Source of the DNA: JANQPX01 sp039197065
GTDB taxonomy: Bacteria > Pseudomonadota > Alphaproteobacteria > Geminicoccales > Geminicoccaceae
NCBI GenBank assembly: GCA_039197065.1
Contig: JBCCUL010000004.1
Coordinates: forward strand, 186,001-250,000
Length of the DNA: 64,000 nucleotides
Reading direction: 5' to 3'
Shown: positions 32,637-41,701 of the stretch, in pieces
Layout: each line of letters opens with the position of its first letter
How positions within the stretch are numbered: position 1 is the first letter of the stretch
The notes under the pieces: model-generated
Told to the model about the DNA's origin: nothing
Database searches by the model: none
Seen by the model: only the letters and a program-made list of their open reading frames with translations
Made by a program: the position numbers and the translations under genes

Positions 32637-33578
32637 ATGCAGTTCGACTACACCTCGATGGGCTTCTACACCTTCGATGCGCTCGCCCGACCGGTCGAAA
32701 GCATCCCGCCCGGCGGTGGCACCTATTTCGTCGAGGACTTCGCGCTCGCGGTTTCGGGCGCCGCCGGCTCCGCAGCGATCGTCGCCGCCAAACATGGGCT
32801 CAAGGTCCAGGCGGTCGGCGGCATCGGCGAGGATCTGATGGGGGACTGGGTGCTCCGACGGCTGGCCGATTTCGACGTCGATACCGAGAACATGCAGCGC
32901 TGCCCGGACTTTTCGACCTCGTCCAGCCTGGTCACCACCCGCCCGGATGGCGCACGCCCCGCTTTGCACAAACTGGGCGCAACAGCCGGCTTCTACGTGG
33001 ATGATGAGCAGCTCGAGCGGGTCATCGACAGCAAGATCTTCCATATCGGCGGTGTCGGCCTGATGGATCGCATGGACAAGGAACGAAGCGCCGAAGTGAT
33101 GGCGGCGGCCAAGCAGCGCGGCTGCATCACCACGCTCGATGTCTTCGCCTCGACCCCCGACGACATGGCGCTGATCAAGCCGCTTCTCCCCCACACCGAC
33201 TATTTCATGCCCTCCGAAGAGGAAGCGATGGCGCTATCCGGCCTCACGGACTTCGAGGACATCGCCAAATTCCTCCTCGATCTCGGCGTTGGCGGGGTCA
33301 TCCTGACCCTGGGTGAACAGGGGGCCATGTATCGGGGGCAAGATGGTGAGAAGATCGACCTGCCCTCCTATGAAATCGACGTCGTCTGCACCTGCGGCTG
33401 CGGGGACTGCTTCAATGCCGGCTTCGCTACAGGACTGCACCTTGGTATGTCGATCGAGGACTGCATCCGCCTCGGCCAGGCCTCTTCCGCCCAGAATGCC
33501 ATGGGCCTCGGCTCGCAGGCCGTACTATCCTCCCTGCCGTCCACATTGGATTTCATGGAGAAGACACCGACGAGGTGA
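32637..33578 (+). CDS. PfkB/ribokinase-family carbohydrate kinase
   Basis: 313 residues from ATG 32637, ten bases after the ATPase stop. Ribokinase fold: N-terminal GGGTYFVEDFALAVSGAAGS and AVGGIGEDLMGDWVLRRL, central PSEEEAMALSGL and LTLGEQGAMYRG, C-terminal VVCTCGCGDCFNAGFATGL containing the GxGD catalytic Asp. In most members the anion hole reads GAGD; here it is CGCGD with three extra cysteines close by, an uncommon, possibly redox- or metal-sensitive variant. It probably phosphorylates the imported sugar; the phosphate ester could be the SorC effector. Confidence 0.87.
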   Translation: MQFDYTSMGFYTFDALARPVESIPPGGGTYFVEDFALAVSGAAGSAAIVAAKHGLKVQAVGGIGEDLMGDWVLRRLADFDVDTENMQRCPDFSTSSSLVTTRPDGARPALHKLGATAGFYVDDEQLERVIDSKIFHIGGVGLMDRMDKERSAEVMAAAKQRGCITTLDVFASTPDDMALIKPLLPHTDYFMPSEEEAMALSGLTDFEDIAKFLLDLGVGGVILTLGEQGAMYRGQDGEKIDLPSYEIDVVCTCGCGDCFNAGFATGLHLGMSIEDCIRLGQASSAQNAMGLGSQAVLSSLPSTLDFMEKTPTR

Positions 33579-33590
33579 TAGACTGGAGCG

Positions 33591-34313
33591 ATGACCTTTG
33601 AAGAGATCGTTCCGATGACAACACGCTCCCGACTTCCGCTGCCGCGCGCGCTCAAGATGCCGCTCCGCGATATCCTGCGCGGCGTCGCGACGGCGGCCGA
33701 TGTCACGGAGGAGGTGCTGGAGCCGGCGACCGCCTTGCTGCCCGGTGCGGTGCAAACCCCATTCCGTTCGGCGCTCGCCGCCTTCGAACAGGCCGGATCC
33801 CGCGCCGTGACACCGACGATCGATGCGTCCGATATCGCCGTCGCGAAGGACTATCTTAAGGGCGTCGATCAGAGCCGAAACGCGCTGGAGACGTTCGTGA
33901 GCGTCCTGGCCTTCGTCTGGGAAAGGGCGCTTTCCAGGCATGGTAATCACCAGCTTCTCTTCAGCGAGACGGTCGCAGCAGCCAGTCTTGCGGTCGGAGC
34001 AGGCGGCGATGACAAGACGTCGTATGCCCGCGCCGCCGCCATTTTGACCCGTCTGAAGAAGGCGAATGCGGCATCGCGCGTGCCCGGCACGCCGGTGGCG
34101 CTGAGCGAGGAAGAAGGCGTTTATGTCGATAAGACCTGGCTATCAGCCTCCGTCTGGCTTCTCTCGGAGCGGGCGCCGAACCTGACCGACGATATCCGTC
34201 TCCTCGAACTGGCGATGGCGCTGACCGAGGCGCTGGAAAATGACGTCATCATCGCCATGGCGGACGAAGTCTTACTGATCGAGACGATGCAGAGCCTCGC
34301 CGAGCATCTTTAG
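33591..34313 (+). CDS. Hypothetical protein
   Basis: 240 residues, mostly alpha-helical by composition, no signal peptide or membrane segment, no recognised domain. ATG 33591 (a second ATG at 33615, MTTRSRLPLPRALKMP, may be the real start). It follows the kinase by 12 bp and is closed by a hairpin at 34319, so it may be the last gene of the sugar operon, but sequence gives no functional clue. Confidence 0.65.
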   Translation: MTFEEIVPMTTRSRLPLPRALKMPLRDILRGVATAADVTEEVLEPATALLPGAVQTPFRSALAAFEQAGSRAVTPTIDASDIAVAKDYLKGVDQSRNALETFVSVLAFVWERALSRHGNHQLLFSETVAAASLAVGAGGDDKTSYARAAAILTRLKKANAASRVPGTPVALSEEEGVYVDKTWLSASVWLLSERAPNLTDDIRLLELAMALTEALENDVIIAMADEVLLIETMQSLAEHL

Positions 34314-34318
34314 CCATA

Positions 34319-34351
34319 AGAGCCCGCTCGATAACTTTTCGAACGGGCTCT
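34319..34351. terminator. Terminator-like hairpin after 33591 gene
   Basis: AGAGCCCG and CGGGCTCT with TTCGA/TCGA-rich interior form a strong hairpin right after the stop codon. There is no clean T-run. The AGAGC/GCTCT ends resemble the ends of the family E repeats. Confidence 0.5.
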
Positions 34352-34371
34352 AACGCATTGGACAGGCGCAG

Positions 34372-34986
34372 ATGATGAACCCATTGGAGATCGCCGGCGG
34401 CTATCAGCCGGTCCGGAAATCAGCCCAACGTCTTCGCTGGTTCTTCAAGTCGTTCGAGGAGGAGGTACAGCGTCTGTCGGCGGAAACCGGCGTGGCCTAT
34501 GCCGTCGACGACGCCGTGCTCGCCAATGTGTTCGCCGAATGGCTGAAAGCGTTCAATGCGCAGAAACCCGACACATCGGAGGACAACCTCGCCTATGTCG
34601 GCTTCGCGGCCGGGTTGATGCTGCAATCCTTGATCACCAGAAAGCCGGTAAGCGTCTCGTCGATGCCCTCGAAAGCCGATTTTTCAAAGCCTGCCTTCTT
34701 CTGGCCGGAAGGTTATCTCTACGTGACCTACTGCCTGAATGTCCGCGGCCTGGTGATCAGGAAGGATTTTCAGAGACAGCAATCCCCCAACGAAGCGCTC
34801 GGCGATATTCGCACCTGGTGGAGCTTCAAGGAGAATGTCGAGGAAGACCCGGCTCTCGCCATCGCTTTCCTCGAACTGTTCGCAGGCGAGGAGCCGGACT
34901 GGCAAATGCCCGGCCTCTTTCGCCCCGAACGGATCCGCGAACTTCCCGATGCTCCGCGCCCAAAGGAACTCAAGCCCGCAGGCTGA
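34372..34986 (+). CDS. Hypothetical protein
   Basis: 204 residues, ATG 34372 (MMNPLEIAGGYQPVRKSAQR). No recognised domain. Features are an N-terminal helical half (WFFKSFEEEVQRLSAETGVA) and a C-terminal half rich in aromatic residues (FFWPEGYLYVTYCLNVRGLV, TWWSFKENVEEDP), ending in a Pro/Lys-rich tail. No signal peptide. It is separated from 33591 by the hairpin, so probably its own transcript. Codon use is like the neighbours. Confidence 0.65.
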   Translation: MMNPLEIAGGYQPVRKSAQRLRWFFKSFEEEVQRLSAETGVAYAVDDAVLANVFAEWLKAFNAQKPDTSEDNLAYVGFAAGLMLQSLITRKPVSVSSMPSKADFSKPAFFWPEGYLYVTYCLNVRGLVIRKDFQRQQSPNEALGDIRTWWSFKENVEEDPALAIAFLELFAGEEPDWQMPGLFRPERIRELPDAPRPKELKPAG

Positions 34987-35129
34987 CAGCGTCGTCAGGT
35001 CACGTCGCAGCCTCTTGCCAGCCATTCGAGAATTCCCAAACCCGCGTCGGGCTCCAGCCCCGATCAATCACCTACCACCTCGCTTTCCACCAATCCCTCT
35101 CCGCTCCCTTTCACCGTCTTCACGGAACA

Positions 35130-35266
35130 TTAACGCCTGCATGCGAGCATCACGCTCAGGTCCATGCGATCCTGGTAATCCGTGCCTAGCCCAACCTTCG
35201 TCTGCGGGCGGGCGGATTCCCAGGATCGCATGGACCAGGTCATCACCATGACATGGAGGGGTTAAG
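35130..35266. repeat. Long palindromic intergenic repeat, copy B
   Basis: Core 35159-35236, arms starting GGTCCATGCGATCCTGG, one mismatch in 24 bp. Both arms carry GATCC where copy C has GACCC on both arms, a compensatory change. Borders TTAAC (35130) and GTTAAG (35261). It fills the middle of the 458-bp gap 34987-35444 between convergent genes; the rest of that gap shows nothing else. Confidence 0.85.
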
Positions 35267-35444
35267 GAAGGGTGAATGGCCGCCCTTTGCCAGCTGCTCA
35301 TTCGACGGCGACACCGAACGGATTGGCATCAATCTGGCGGAAGCTGACAGGACGGCGACCCAACAGGTCCCAGACCTTACGCGCAAGACGGAGAAGACCC
35401 GGCAGGGCGTTACCGCCGCTGCCGGGTCTCATTGTTCGATATAA

Positions 35445-36278
35445 TCAGCGCTTGTGCAGGGTCACGTCGACATAGTCCGAGGGGACGGCGAGCGTGCCGT
35501 CTCTCGCGATATTGAGATCGAAGAGGAGCCTGCGGAGATCGTCTTCCAGCTTGTCGCCCTGATCGCCCAGCGCCTCGAACGCCTTGTTAATCGGGCCATA
35601 ATAGGTGCGGAACACCTCGAGGAAGTGGTCGGCTGAACGGTAGCGGAAAATGAATTTCCGAGGCGTGATCGACAGGCTCGCCTTGTCGCCGAAAAGCTCG
35701 GTCAGCCCCTGCTCGGTGCCCCAGCGCGACGGCGGCTTCAGGCCGGGAGCAGGTGGAATGTGGCTGCCGATGGTCTTGAAGACCTGGCCGATGAAGCCTC
35801 CCGGCGTCCAGTTCGCCATGCCGATCACGCCGCCCTTCCGGCAAACGCGCAAAAGCTCGCTCGCCGCCTTGGCCTGATCAGGCGTGAACATCACGCCGAA
35901 GGTCGACAAAACCGCATCGAAACTCTCATCCTGGAAAGGCAGGTCTTCAGCATCCGCAGTCTGGAAGGTGACATCCAGACGCTCGGCCTCGGCACGCTTC
36001 TTGGCTCCCTCCAAAAGGGCACCGATATAGTCGGTAGACGTCACCTGGCAAAAACGCCTGGCCGCAGCGAGCGTCACATTGCCGTTGCCCGCGGCCACAT
36101 CCAGCACCCGCGATCCGGGTGCAAGATTGATGGTTTCGCAGAGCTGCTCGCCGACGATCTGCAGGGTCGTGCCGACCACGGAATAATCACCCGTCGCCCA
36201 GGTGGCCTGCTGCTTCGCCTTGATCGCACCAAAGTCGGGGGTGACCGGTGCCACGTCGATTGCGATCGCGGTGTCCAT
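35445..36278 (-). CDS. Class I SAM-dependent methyltransferase
   Basis: 277 residues from ATG 36278 (MDTAIAIDVAPVTPDFGAIK). Methyltransferase_11-type motifs: I VLDVAAGNGNVTLAAAR (~61-77), acidic loop STDYIGALLEGAKKRAE, II/post-I ADAEDLPFQDESFDAVLSTF and III ELLRVCRKGGVIGMANW. Substrate is not predictable; small-molecule C/O/N-methyltransferases of the UbiE type look like this. It is divergent from the CadC-like regulator at 36417, an arrangement that suggests local control of the methyltransferase by that regulator. Confidence 0.85.
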   Translation of the reverse strand: MDTAIAIDVAPVTPDFGAIKAKQQATWATGDYSVVGTTLQIVGEQLCETINLAPGSRVLDVAAGNGNVTLAAARRFCQVTSTDYIGALLEGAKKRAEAERLDVTFQTADAEDLPFQDESFDAVLSTFGVMFTPDQAKAASELLRVCRKGGVIGMANWTPGGFIGQVFKTIGSHIPPAPGLKPPSRWGTEQGLTELFGDKASLSITPRKFIFRYRSADHFLEVFRTYYGPINKAFEALGDQGDKLEDDLRRLLFDLNIARDGTLAVPSDYVDVTLHKR

Positions 36279-36416
36279 TATGCCATTCCTTCTTGCGGTT
36301 GAACGCTTTCGGACCGTTTCCGAAGCATCTGCACACCGTTTTATCGGGAAGGCGCGCCGAGTGCTTGGCGAGCGCCTGGCCATCATCTGGAGATTTCGGG
36401 GAGATTTTATGAAGAT

Positions 36417-38066
36417 ATGCTAGAGTCTGTGCTCATGATCTACCGGTTCGACGATTTCGAGCTCGACGCCGACAAGGTCGAGCTCCGCAAGAACGGTGAA
36501 GCCCTGGCCATCGAGCCACAGGTTTTCGCGCTTCTTTGCCTGTTGGTCGACAATCGGGAGCGCATGGTTTCCAAGGATGAAGTCATCGAGAAGATCTGGG
36601 CGGGGCGGATCGTCTCGGACTCGGCGATCGCCAGCCGGATCAAGTCGGCGCGCCGGGCCCTCGGCGACAGCGGTGCGGAACAGTGCTTCATTCGCACCGT
36701 CCACGGTCAAGGCTTTCGCTTTGTCGGCGACGTCCAAGAGGAAACGCCACCGCCTTCCGCTCAACCCGCAGAACCAGCACTTAACGCACCCGGCCCTGTC
36801 TCCAGCATCATCAAGGCCGAAAATGAGCGTTCAGTTGACCCGTCACCCGAGGCCCCGCATCCAAACGACCGGTCCGAAACCGCCAAACCGTCGCTCGCCG
36901 TCCTGCCATTCGGCTTGATCGGCGAGGCCGGCCCCTATGCGGGGATTGCCGATGCGCTGCCCCATGATCTGATCACGGCGCTCGCAAGACTGCGCTGGCT
37001 CTTCGTCATCGCGCGCGGCTCCTCCTTTCGCTTTCGCGGCGCCGATCCTGATATCGCCGAGCTACGAAGACTGCTCCGCGTTCGCTATTGCCTGACCGGC
37101 ATGGTCGAGATGTTCGGCACGCGCATCAATATCGTCGTCGAGCTCGCCGATACGCGGGACGGCGGCGCCATCTGGGGCGATCGCTTCACCGCGTCCCTCG
37201 ATGACATTCACGAGATCCGCACCCGCATCATCGCCAGTGTCGTCGCCGCCCTCGAACTCCAGATCCCGCTGAATGAAGCGCGCGTCGCCCGCCTTTCGAC
37301 GCCGGAAAGCCTGGACGCCTGGTCGAGCTACCATCTCGGCCTGCAGCATCTGCTCCGCTTCACCAAAGAGGATAACGCCGCTGCGGCCGCACTATTCACG
37401 CGCGCCGTCAGGGAAGATCCCGGCTTTTCACGCGCCCATGCCGGCCTGTCTTCGACCCATTTTCAAAACGCCTTTCTCAAATACACCCCCGATCCGGCAT
37501 CGGACATCCTGAAGGCGAAGGAGGCCGCCACGACTGCCACGGAACTCGATCCGATGGACCCGTTCTCCAATTTCGCCATGGGCCGGACCTTCTGGCTCGA
37601 AGGCGATCTCGACGGCAGCCTCGGCTGGCTGGATCGCGCAACCGCCATCAGCCCGAACTATGCCCAGGGCATTTACGCCCGAGCCTGGACCGACACCATC
37701 TCCGGCCGCGGTCTCGAAGGGCTGACCCATGCCGATACCGCCATGTCGCTGAGCCCCCTCGATCCCTTTCTCTACGCCATGCTCGGCACGCGAGCGCTCG
37801 CCTACATCCTGGAAGGCGACGAGGCCAAGGCGGCGGCCTGGGCAGAGAAGGCGGCGCGAGCACCGGGTGCGCATGTCATGATCGCCATGATCGCCGTGGT
37901 CGCCCACAGCCTGGGCGGCAACAGAGACGCCGCCGCATCATGGGCCGAGAATGTCAGAGCGCGCCGGCCCGATGTGACCAGCCAGGACTTCTTCCAGTCC
38001 TTCCCGTTTCATGACGATGCCGTCCGCGCCCGCATGGCGAGAGCGCTCGCCGAGCACCGGCTGTAA
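36417..38066 (+). CDS. CadC-like winged-helix regulator with TolB-like and TPR domains
   Basis: 549 residues from ATG 36417; ATG 36435 (MIYRFDDFELD) is an alternative that begins at the conserved domain. Residues ~7-105 are an OmpR/PhoB-type winged helix (RMVSKDEVIEKIWAGRIVSD, TVHGQGFRFVGDV) without a receiver domain. A Pro/Ala-rich linker (~110-155) and a TolB N-terminal-like domain (SLAVLPFGLIGEAG, DALPHDLITALARL) follow, then TPR-like repeats to the end. Unlike CadC there is no obvious membrane helix in the linker. It shares its C-terminal architecture with the cyclase at 3147. Confidence 0.87.
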   Translation: MLESVLMIYRFDDFELDADKVELRKNGEALAIEPQVFALLCLLVDNRERMVSKDEVIEKIWAGRIVSDSAIASRIKSARRALGDSGAEQCFIRTVHGQGFRFVGDVQEETPPPSAQPAEPALNAPGPVSSIIKAENERSVDPSPEAPHPNDRSETAKPSLAVLPFGLIGEAGPYAGIADALPHDLITALARLRWLFVIARGSSFRFRGADPDIAELRRLLRVRYCLTGMVEMFGTRINIVVELADTRDGGAIWGDRFTASLDDIHEIRTRIIASVVAALELQIPLNEARVARLSTPESLDAWSSYHLGLQHLLRFTKEDNAAAAALFTRAVREDPGFSRAHAGLSSTHFQNAFLKYTPDPASDILKAKEAATTATELDPMDPFSNFAMGRTFWLEGDLDGSLGWLDRATAISPNYAQGIYARAWTDTISGRGLEGLTHADTAMSLSPLDPFLYAMLGTRALAYILEGDEAKAAAWAEKAARAPGAHVMIAMIAVVAHSLGGNRDAAASWAENVRARRPDVTSQDFFQSFPFHDDAVRARMARALAEHRL

Positions 38067-38165
38067 CAGGGCTGCGGCAACGTCCGGCACGCCTGTTTAC
38101 GGAACTCTTTTGCCCTGCCTTTGAATGCAGGGGATTGGCCTTCACCGGATGTTTACCTTTCTGCC

Positions 38166-38290
38166 CTAACATCCACTTCCTGGTCCATGCGACCCTGGGA
38201 ATCCGCGCCTGGCCCAACCTTCCTCTGCGGGCGGGCGCGGATTCCCAGGGTCGCATGGACCAGGCCCGCATCATCGCGCCAAGCGGTTAA
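38166..38290. repeat. Long palindromic intergenic repeat, copy C
   Basis: Core 38181-38262; the arms TGGTCCATGCGACCCTGGGA... pair perfectly over 24-25 bp. The loop holds GGCCCAACCTTCCTCTGCG and GGGCGGGC. Right border GCGGTTAAGAAAAGATGAA. The 513-bp gap 38067-38579 between convergent genes holds this copy and the second family E repeat. Confidence 0.88.
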
Positions 38291-38383
38291 GAAAAGATGA
38301 AACCCGACAGGCTCAGATTGCAAATGGTGATCCGACAAGGTGTCGGCGTTTAACGCCTTCCTAGCGGCATGACCGCATCATTT

Positions 38384-38485
38384 GGAGCGGATCCCGATCG
38401 GGCGTGATCGGGATACACGCTCTATCTCACTGTTTCGCCGCATGTCCTTGTCGAACAGGTGATTCCACCTGTTCGGAAAAAGCTC
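38384..38485 (-). repeat. Two-hairpin intergenic repeat, copy 2 (family E)
   Basis: Read on the reverse strand: AGCTTTTTCCGAACAGG, stem CGAACAGGTG/CACCTGTTCG, core ATGCGGCGAAACA, GAGATAGAGC, stem ATCCCGATC/GATCGGGAT, GCTCC. Same order and spacing as 13940-14042, with stem bases changed in pairs. Confidence 0.75.
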
Positions 38486-38579
38486 GAGTTCCCACCGCCA
38501 ACGCCCAAACCGATAGCATGTCTCCAGGTTGTCGAGGCACAACCTCAGAAACTTCCGAAGTGGTCGTACCACGACGCGT

Positions 38580-40655
38580 TCAGCCAGCCAGGTCGAGCGC
38601 CGCCCGCTGCTCCTCGGCGAAGCCCTGGATCAGTCGATCGGTGACCAGGGCGAGGAGGGCCATGGCGGCGCCCGCGGCGATGCCGAGACCGACATCGGCC
38701 TGGCCGAGAGCGAGATAGATCGACTGGCCGAGGCCCGTGGTGCCGACGAGGGCGGCGATCACCAGCATGGCGAAGGCGTAGAGGATCGTCTGGTTCAGGC
38801 CGAGGAGAATGGTCGGGAGCGCGTAGGGGGCTTTGACATCCGTCAGGATCTGCAGCGGCGTGGCGCCGGATGCCGTCGCCGCCTCCATCAGATCCGGCGG
38901 CGTGGTGACCAGACCGTGGCGGGTATAGCGGATCATCGGCACGATGGCGTAGAGGCAGATCGCGATGAAGGCGGTGAACTCGCCGATCTGGAAGAGCATC
39001 AGAACGGGGATCAAAAATACGAATAGCGGGATGGTCTGCAGCATGTCGCAGACCGGCCGGAGAAGGCGCCAAGCAAGTGGGCTGTAAGCGGCTGCGACGC
39101 CAAGCGCCCCACCGATCAGCGCGCAGGCGATCACCGAAACGCCCACCAGATAGAGCGACAGCATCGCCCGCTCCCAAAGGCCGGCCAGAAGGATGGCCAG
39201 AAGAGCGCCGGCTGCGAAGAGGGCGAGCGAGCGCCCGCCGGCCCGCCAGCCGATTGCAGCCACAACGATCATCACCGCGATCCACGGAACCTGCGTCAGG
39301 CCGCTATGCAGGATACCGAGCACGCAAACCGCGACGATCGCCAGGATCGGCCTGCCGCGCCAGGCCAGCAGAAGCGCTGTCGCCACGGTGATCGCGGCGA
39401 GCCCGTAGCTCATGGCCGGCGTCCATGAAAAGCCCCAGGTGAAGGGCAAAACGGCGTCATCCAGACCGATTCGGATCGGCAGGAGCAGGAAGAACATGGC
39501 GCCGTTCTTGATGCTATCGAACAGGGTGCCGTAGGCGGCGGTGAAGCTGCCGAGGCTCTGATCGATCGCCTGGCTCACCGGCGCCATCATGCCAAGCGTG
39601 TCCGGCGACGGCAGCCAGGGCGAGAGCAGCAAGGAGAGGATGATGCCGATCACGGCGGCGATCGCGATCGTCCGTCCATGACGTTCGCGGATCTCAGTCT
39701 CGGCAAGGGCGCCGCTGATCCGGTCGATCAGAACGGCGAAGATCACGATGACCAGCCCGGCAAGCAGGCTCTGGCCGAACTGCGCCTTCCTCATCGTCAG
39801 CAGGATCTCCCAGCTGATGTCGTTGAAGCCGCCGATGATCGCGGCGATGATCGCCATGGAAAGCGCCGCCATGACGCATTGATTGACGCCGACCATGACC
39901 TGCGGCGTGGCGGCCGGCAGCTCGACCCAGAGAAGCTGCTGAAGGCGGGTCGTGCCGGCCATGATCCCGGCTTCTCTCACCTCCTTATCGACCCGGTCCA
40001 TGCCGAGCAGCACGTTTCTGGCCATCGGCGGGGCGGCGTAAATCGCCGATGCGATCAGCCCGACCACGGGGCCGAAGCCGAACAGCACCAGGAGCGGGGT
40101 CAGATAGGCGAAGATCGGCACGGTCTGCATGACGTCCAGAACGGCCTCGACGCCGCGCCTGATCCACGGGATCTCAAAGGCAAGAAGGCCGATGGACATG
40201 CCCATGGTCAAGGCGAGCGGCACCGAAACCGCGACCAGGGCGAGCGTGTTCATGCTCTCGATCCAATAGCCCGACGCGAGCACGAAGCTCAGACCAACGA
40301 TGGCGAGCAGGGCGAGCTTCGTCCCGCCGGCCCAGGCGGCGAGTGCGACAACCGCGATCATCACGGCGAGCCAGGGGACACCGGTCAGGAGCATGTTGGC
40401 CCAGCTCATGGGATAGCCGAGCAGCCAGGCAAGACCGCGCGCAAGCGGCTTCAGAGCGCCGAGAACTGCCTCCAATCCCTGGCCGATCCAGGCGGTCACC
40501 GGAAGCGTCAGGCTTTCCGGCCAGGCCGCCAGCAGGGGGACGAAGGGGCTGAGCACAGCGATGGCGACCAGGCCGAGGAGCAGGACGACAGGCCCCGTCA
40601 GCGCCGGCATGCTCCCGTCGAAAAACCCACGCCGCGCCGCGTCGGCGCCGCTCAA
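38580..40655 (-). CDS. proW: Glycine betaine/proline ABC permease, tandem ProW fusion
   Basis: 691 residues, about twice the usual ProW. Two homologous binding-protein-dependent permease domains are joined head to tail. The first is at ~130-330 (VLDVMQTVPIFAYLTPLLVL, EVREAGIMAGTTRLQQLLWV) and the second at ~490-680 (VCDMLQTIPLFVFLIPVLML, DLMEAATASGATPLQILTDV), linked by a long hydrophobic segment. Each has the TVP/TIP helix and an EAA-type ATPase loop, so one polypeptide could supply both halves of the channel. It overlaps the ProV-like gene by 4 bp. The operon reads proX, proV, proW leftward. Confidence 0.9.
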   Translation of the reverse strand: MSGADAARRGFFDGSMPALTGPVVLLLGLVAIAVLSPFVPLLAAWPESLTLPVTAWIGQGLEAVLGALKPLARGLAWLLGYPMSWANMLLTGVPWLAVMIAVVALAAWAGGTKLALLAIVGLSFVLASGYWIESMNTLALVAVSVPLALTMGMSIGLLAFEIPWIRRGVEAVLDVMQTVPIFAYLTPLLVLFGFGPVVGLIASAIYAAPPMARNVLLGMDRVDKEVREAGIMAGTTRLQQLLWVELPAATPQVMVGVNQCVMAALSMAIIAAIIGGFNDISWEILLTMRKAQFGQSLLAGLVIVIFAVLIDRISGALAETEIRERHGRTIAIAAVIGIILSLLLSPWLPSPDTLGMMAPVSQAIDQSLGSFTAAYGTLFDSIKNGAMFFLLLPIRIGLDDAVLPFTWGFSWTPAMSYGLAAITVATALLLAWRGRPILAIVAVCVLGILHSGLTQVPWIAVMIVVAAIGWRAGGRSLALFAAGALLAILLAGLWERAMLSLYLVGVSVIACALIGGALGVAAAYSPLAWRLLRPVCDMLQTIPLFVFLIPVLMLFQIGEFTAFIAICLYAIVPMIRYTRHGLVTTPPDLMEAATASGATPLQILTDVKAPYALPTILLGLNQTILYAFAMLVIAALVGTTGLGQSIYLALGQADVGLGIAAGAAMALLALVTDRLIQGFAEEQRAALDLAG

Positions 40656-41674
40656 GAGCCGGCCGCCGCTCTGGCCATTGCATCCGCCTTGACCGTGCCG
40701 ATGACCTTGCCCGCATCGTCGACCACCGGCAGTTCCGGATACGCACTGGCGCAGACCGCAAGCGCCTCATCCAAGGACATCGACGCCCGCAACCGTGGAG
40801 CTCCGTCCAAGTCCACGCCGGCGGGCGCACCGGCCAGGGCAGCGACGGTGAGGTGGCGGCCGCGGGGGATGTCCCGGGAGAACTGGGCGACATAGTCGTC
40901 CGCGGGGTGGCAGATGATCTCATCAGGGGTGCCGACCTGCACGATCTCGCCATCGCGCATGATGGCGATGCGATCGGCGAGACGGACGGCTTCACTGATG
41001 TCGTGGGTGATGAACACGATGGTCTTTTTCAAGGTGGCCTGCAGGCGCAGGAACTCGTCCTGCAGCTGGCGGCGGATCAATGGATCGAGGGCGGAGAAGG
41101 GTTCGTCCAGGAACCAGATCGCCGGGTTCACGGCGAGCGAGCGGGCGATGCCGACCCGCTGGCGCTGACCGCCGGAAAGCTCGCGCGGATAGGCATCCTC
41201 GCGGCCACCCAGGCCCACCAGCTCGATCACCTCATGCGCCCGGTCCAGGCGTGGACCTCGTTCGATCCCCTGAACCTTAAGCGGAAACGCCACGTTTTCG
41301 GCCACGGTCATATGCGGGAACAGGCCGAAATGCTGGAACACCATGCCCATCTTGTGGCGGCGAAGTTCAATCAGTTCCTGCTTGGAGGCGTTCAGGATGT
41401 CGTCGCCATCGACCGTCACCTCGCCCGAGGTCGGCTCGATCAGCCGGGAGAGGCAGCGGATCACGGTGGATTTGCCGGAGCCGGAGAGCCCCATGACGAC
41501 GAAGAGTTCGCCCTCCGTCACCTCGAAAGAAACGCCGCGGACCGCCGGTATCAGCCCCTGCTCGGTAAGACGCTCGGCGATGGCCGAAACGTCCGCCGTC
41601 TGCTCCCTGGCCTTGGTCAGCCCAGCCATGGCCTGGCCGCCGAAGACCATCCAGAGGTCGTTGCAGGTGATCAT
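40652..41674 (-). CDS. proV: Glycine betaine/proline ABC transporter ATP-binding protein (ProV/OpuAA type)
   Basis: 340 residues. It has the ProV-specific N-terminal lead before the Walker A (GLSGSGKST), then MVFQHFGLFPHMTVAENVAF, signature ELSGGQRQR, Walker B IWFLDEPFSALDP, FITHDISEAVRLADRIAIM and a short C-terminal CBS-like remnant (ASMSLDEALAVCASAYPELP, VVDDAGKVIGTVKADAM), about half a normal CBS pair. Imports glycine betaine or related quaternary amines with the fused permease and ProX-like protein. The 27-bp spacing from proX implies one operon. Confidence 0.9.
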   Translation of the reverse strand: MITCNDLWMVFGGQAMAGLTKAREQTADVSAIAERLTEQGLIPAVRGVSFEVTEGELFVVMGLSGSGKSTVIRCLSRLIEPTSGEVTVDGDDILNASKQELIELRRHKMGMVFQHFGLFPHMTVAENVAFPLKVQGIERGPRLDRAHEVIELVGLGGREDAYPRELSGGQRQRVGIARSLAVNPAIWFLDEPFSALDPLIRRQLQDEFLRLQATLKKTIVFITHDISEAVRLADRIAIMRDGEIVQVGTPDEIICHPADDYVAQFSRDIPRGRHLTVAALAGAPAGVDLDGAPRLRASMSLDEALAVCASAYPELPVVDDAGKVIGTVKADAMARAAAGS

Positions 41675-41701
41675 CCCGGCATTGGCCCGCGGCTCTCCAG
41701 G

